A DNA stretch of 6,837 bases from Caldilineales bacterium (GTDB lineage Bacteria > Chloroflexota > Anaerolineae > JAAEKA01), in NCBI GenBank assembly GCA_021463315.1, contig JAJTXO010000206.1, positions 1-6,837 on the forward strand. The letters run 5' to 3'. Under the pieces are notes generated by a model. The model ran no database searches and had not been told where the DNA came from. It was given only the letters and a program-made list of their open reading frames with translations. A program made the position numbers and the translations under genes. Below, piece by piece: positions 5,873-6,837 of this stretch (positions within the stretch are counted from its first letter, which is position 1; every line of letters begins with the position of its first letter).

Positions 5873-5920
5873 ATGACAGTAGAGCAACTTCAAATCGAGA
5901 TTGAGGCGCTCCGGGGTTGA
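5873..5920 (+). pseudogene. Possible 15-aa gene-start fragment
   Basis: ATG at 5873 opens MTVEQLQIEIEALRG and stops at 5918-5920. The start resembles the N terminus of small 'MTxEQLxxEIEAL' proteins often seen beside toxin-antitoxin genes, but it ends at once. It may be debris next to the hicA remnant, or chance. No ribosome binding site is convincing. Confidence 0.25.
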
Positions 5921-6017
5921 CTATCACGGTTCACGAGAAGTCCCTACGGGCACCTGTAATGCGATTCTGAAGGCGGCTGGCATCAGTAAGCACAGTCGAG
6001 GAGCAAATGATGATTGA
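5911..6017 (+). pseudogene. Decayed C-terminal remnant of a HicA toxin gene
   Basis: Frame 5911-5949 reads PGLTITVHEKS, and after a one-frame shift 5949-6017 reads GTCNAILKAAGISK and ends in a stop at 6015-6017. This matches the end of HicA mRNA-interferase proteins, where a TV.VH segment precedes GTL.SILKQAGI. The N-terminal half, including the catalytic His region, is missing. The end overlaps the HicB start by 11 nt, the usual hicA-hicB arrangement. The toxin is therefore presumably lost. The assignment rests on motif memory over about 25 residues. Confidence 0.6.
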
Positions 6018-6279
6018 TCTGCCCTACTCGTTGATCATTGAGGCAACTGACGAACCCGATTACTTCGGGTTTTACTCCGATACACTGGATGGCTTTTCCG
6101 GGATCGGCCACTCGGTCGAGGACTGTTTGTATCAGGCCCGATGGGGCATGATCGAGCATGTCAAGCTGCTCAAGGAGATGGGCATGCCTGTCCCTCGACC
6201 GTCAGAGCACCCGAGGGTTGTCATTGTAAATGAGACCAAGCCACAAGGCGCCTCGTTGCCTGAGTTTGCGCCAGCGTGA
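6007..6279 (+). CDS. HicB-like protein (orphan antitoxin)
   Basis: A 90-aa protein of the HicB/UPF0150 type, which has a partial RNase H-like fold and neutralises HicA toxins. The core is YSLIIEATDEPDYFGFYSD at 7-25, then LDGFSGIGHSVEDCLYQA at 27-44, an amphipathic helix, and PVPRPS at 61-66. No C-terminal DNA-binding helix-turn-helix or ribbon-helix-helix is present, so it probably cannot autoregulate as full-length HicB does. GAGGAG (5998-6003) precedes two adjacent ATGs at 6007 and 6010; the second has the better spacing. Its partner toxin upstream is only a remnant, so this is likely a solitary survivor. The stretch has lower GC than the replication genes. The repeat element behind it may supply its terminator. 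Confidence 0.8.
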   Translation: MMIDLPYSLIIEATDEPDYFGFYSDTLDGFSGIGHSVEDCLYQARWGMIEHVKLLKEMGMPVPRPSEHPRVVIVNETKPQGASLPEFAPA

Positions 6280-6296
6280 TTGTATTCCGATTAGTG

Positions 6297-6405
6297 TACC
6301 ATCTCAATGAGGGGGAAGACTTCCGAAGTCTTATGGACTGTGAGCTCGTTTTGAACGAGCCTGCGCAGACTTCGGAAGTCTCGACCCCGGTTTTTTGAGA
6401 TGATA
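6297..6405 (+). mobile_element. 109-bp palindromic repeat element, copy 2 (MITE-like)
   Basis: This copy is near-identical to 4455-4565 and in the same orientation, with ends TACCATCTCAA and TTGAGATGATA. The two internal palindromes are conserved at 6316-6332 and 6367-6381. The main differences are a 2-bp gap near the left end and about seven substitutions. It is flanked by a 10-bp direct repeat, which supports insertion as a unit. It has no coding capacity, so a transposase would have to act in trans. Transposons with 8-12 bp duplications (for example IS4-type) are candidates, but that is inference. Confidence 0.85.
6312..6396 (+). terminator. Terminator-like hairpin inside repeat copy 2
   Basis: GGGG (6312-6315) and the palindrome at 6317-6331 can pair with the palindrome at 6367-6381 and CCCC (6385-6388), followed by six T (6391-6396). 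The loop contains a different small hairpin from copy 1: GCTCGTT (6344-6350) with AACGAGC (6354-6360). It lies 32 nt after the HicB-like stop and would end that transcript. Confidence 0.6.
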
Positions 6406-6463
6406 CCGATTAGTGCTGTGAAGATAACGCTACTTCCTGATTGACGAGGCCGTTGTCCCCGAA

Positions 6464-6837
6464 GTGCGGCCGTCTGATCGGTTGACCGTGCGCAATAAAG
6501 TCGTCCGTTGGGCTGTTCTGCTGATCCTGGCCAGCCTGCTCCTTGTGAGCGGGCTGGCTGTTTTTGCTGGGCTGGCCGGGACACAGCCGAACGGCTATTC
6601 GCTGCTCTTCAATTTGACCGGCGAGGAGGCGCTGCTGCCGCAGCTCAAGGGGCTGTCCGACCTGGCGGCCGGCGCCATGCGGCCGCGGCTGCGCACCGAC
6701 GATATGGCGCCGGTGGCCAACGCGGGCGTCAACCCCTTCGGCGTCAACGTCTTCCTGGAGCAAGAGGTGGATCCGGCCAAGCGGGAGCTGGCGGTGCGCA
6801 TGGCCCACGAGGCCGGCTTCCGCTGGCTGCGCCAGGA
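6464..6837 (+). CDS. Membrane-anchored protein, probable glycoside hydrolase (partial)
   Basis: An open frame running off the right edge. A basic N terminus (RNKVVRW) precedes a membrane-spanning or signal segment (AVLLILASLLLVSGLAVFAGLAG), then an extracytoplasmic region. NPFGVNVFLEQEV, followed by KRELAVRMAHEAGFRWLRQE, resembles the first beta-alpha unit of TIM-barrel glycoside hydrolases (GH5 or GH39-like cellulase superfamily), in which a substrate-facing Arg follows 'GFxWxR'. The catalytic acids would lie beyond the window. The start is uncertain: GTG 6464 has GAGG 14 nt upstream, while TTG 6482 and GTG 6488 are alternatives nearer the hydrophobic segment. No clear promoter is seen between the repeat element and the start. 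Confidence 0.6.
   Translation, partial: MRPSDRLTVRNKVVRWAVLLILASLLLVSGLAVFAGLAGTQPNGYSLLFNLTGEEALLPQLKGLSDLAAGAMRPRLRTDDMAPVANAGVNPFGVNVFLEQEVDPAKRELAVRMAHEAGFRWLRQ

Larger units (their letters stand above)
6287..6415. repeat. 10-bp direct repeats flanking repeat copy 2 (target duplication)
   Basis: CCGATTAGTG occurs at 6287-6296 and again at 6406-6415, exactly abutting the element at 6297-6405. This is what a target-site duplication from transposition looks like. The length is 8-10 bp, depending on whether CC is counted as part of the element end. Confidence 0.75.

Noticed and set aside
6395..6428. Promoter TTGAGA / GATAAC before the last gene
   Set aside because: The spacer is 22 nt, too long for a sigma70 promoter.

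Overview
The window is GC-rich bacterial chromosomal DNA. It most resembles Chloroflexota (Anaerolineae or Caldilineae type). That is an inference from three things: a dnaB, dnaD-like and dnaC-like helicase-loading cluster, an exported SH3 protein with long Thr/Pro linkers, and many short palindromic intergenic repeats. No rRNA or tRNA is present to confirm it.

Layout. Positions 1-182 are a 28-bp tandem repeat array that probably continues to the left. An intrinsic terminator (226-254) follows. Next comes a replication module on the + strand: the replicative helicase dnaB (296-2233), interrupted by an in-frame 188-aa mini-intein (1472-2035); a DnaD-domain protein (2350-3078); and, overlapping it, a DnaC/DnaI-like loader ATPase (2981-4402) with two complete AAA+ domains in one chain. 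A hairpin-forming array of 8-bp repeats separates dnaB from the dnaD-like gene.

From 4403 to 4858 there is no gene, but the stretch is dense in signals. It holds a near-consensus sigma70 promoter overlapping an inverted repeat, a 111-bp repeat element containing a terminator-like hairpin, an extended -10 promoter, a leader hairpin, and a third element with a perfect 18-bp inverted repeat. An exported or lipid-anchored SH3b protein follows (4859-5848). After it come a decayed hicA toxin remnant (about 5911-6017), a HicB-like protein (6007-6279), and a second copy of the 110-bp element flanked by a 10-bp direct repeat. The window ends inside a membrane-anchored protein that is probably a glycoside hydrolase (from about 6464).

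How the parts work together. DnaB, the DnaD-like protein and the double AAA+ protein are best read as a helicase plus its loading apparatus; DnaB must splice out its intein to be active. The right half is accessory: an envelope protein, toxin-antitoxin debris and small repeat elements. The points most worth following up are the double-ATPase loader, the mini-intein with an altered block F, and the 110-bp element family that carries its own terminator and, at one copy, sits directly behind a strong promoter.
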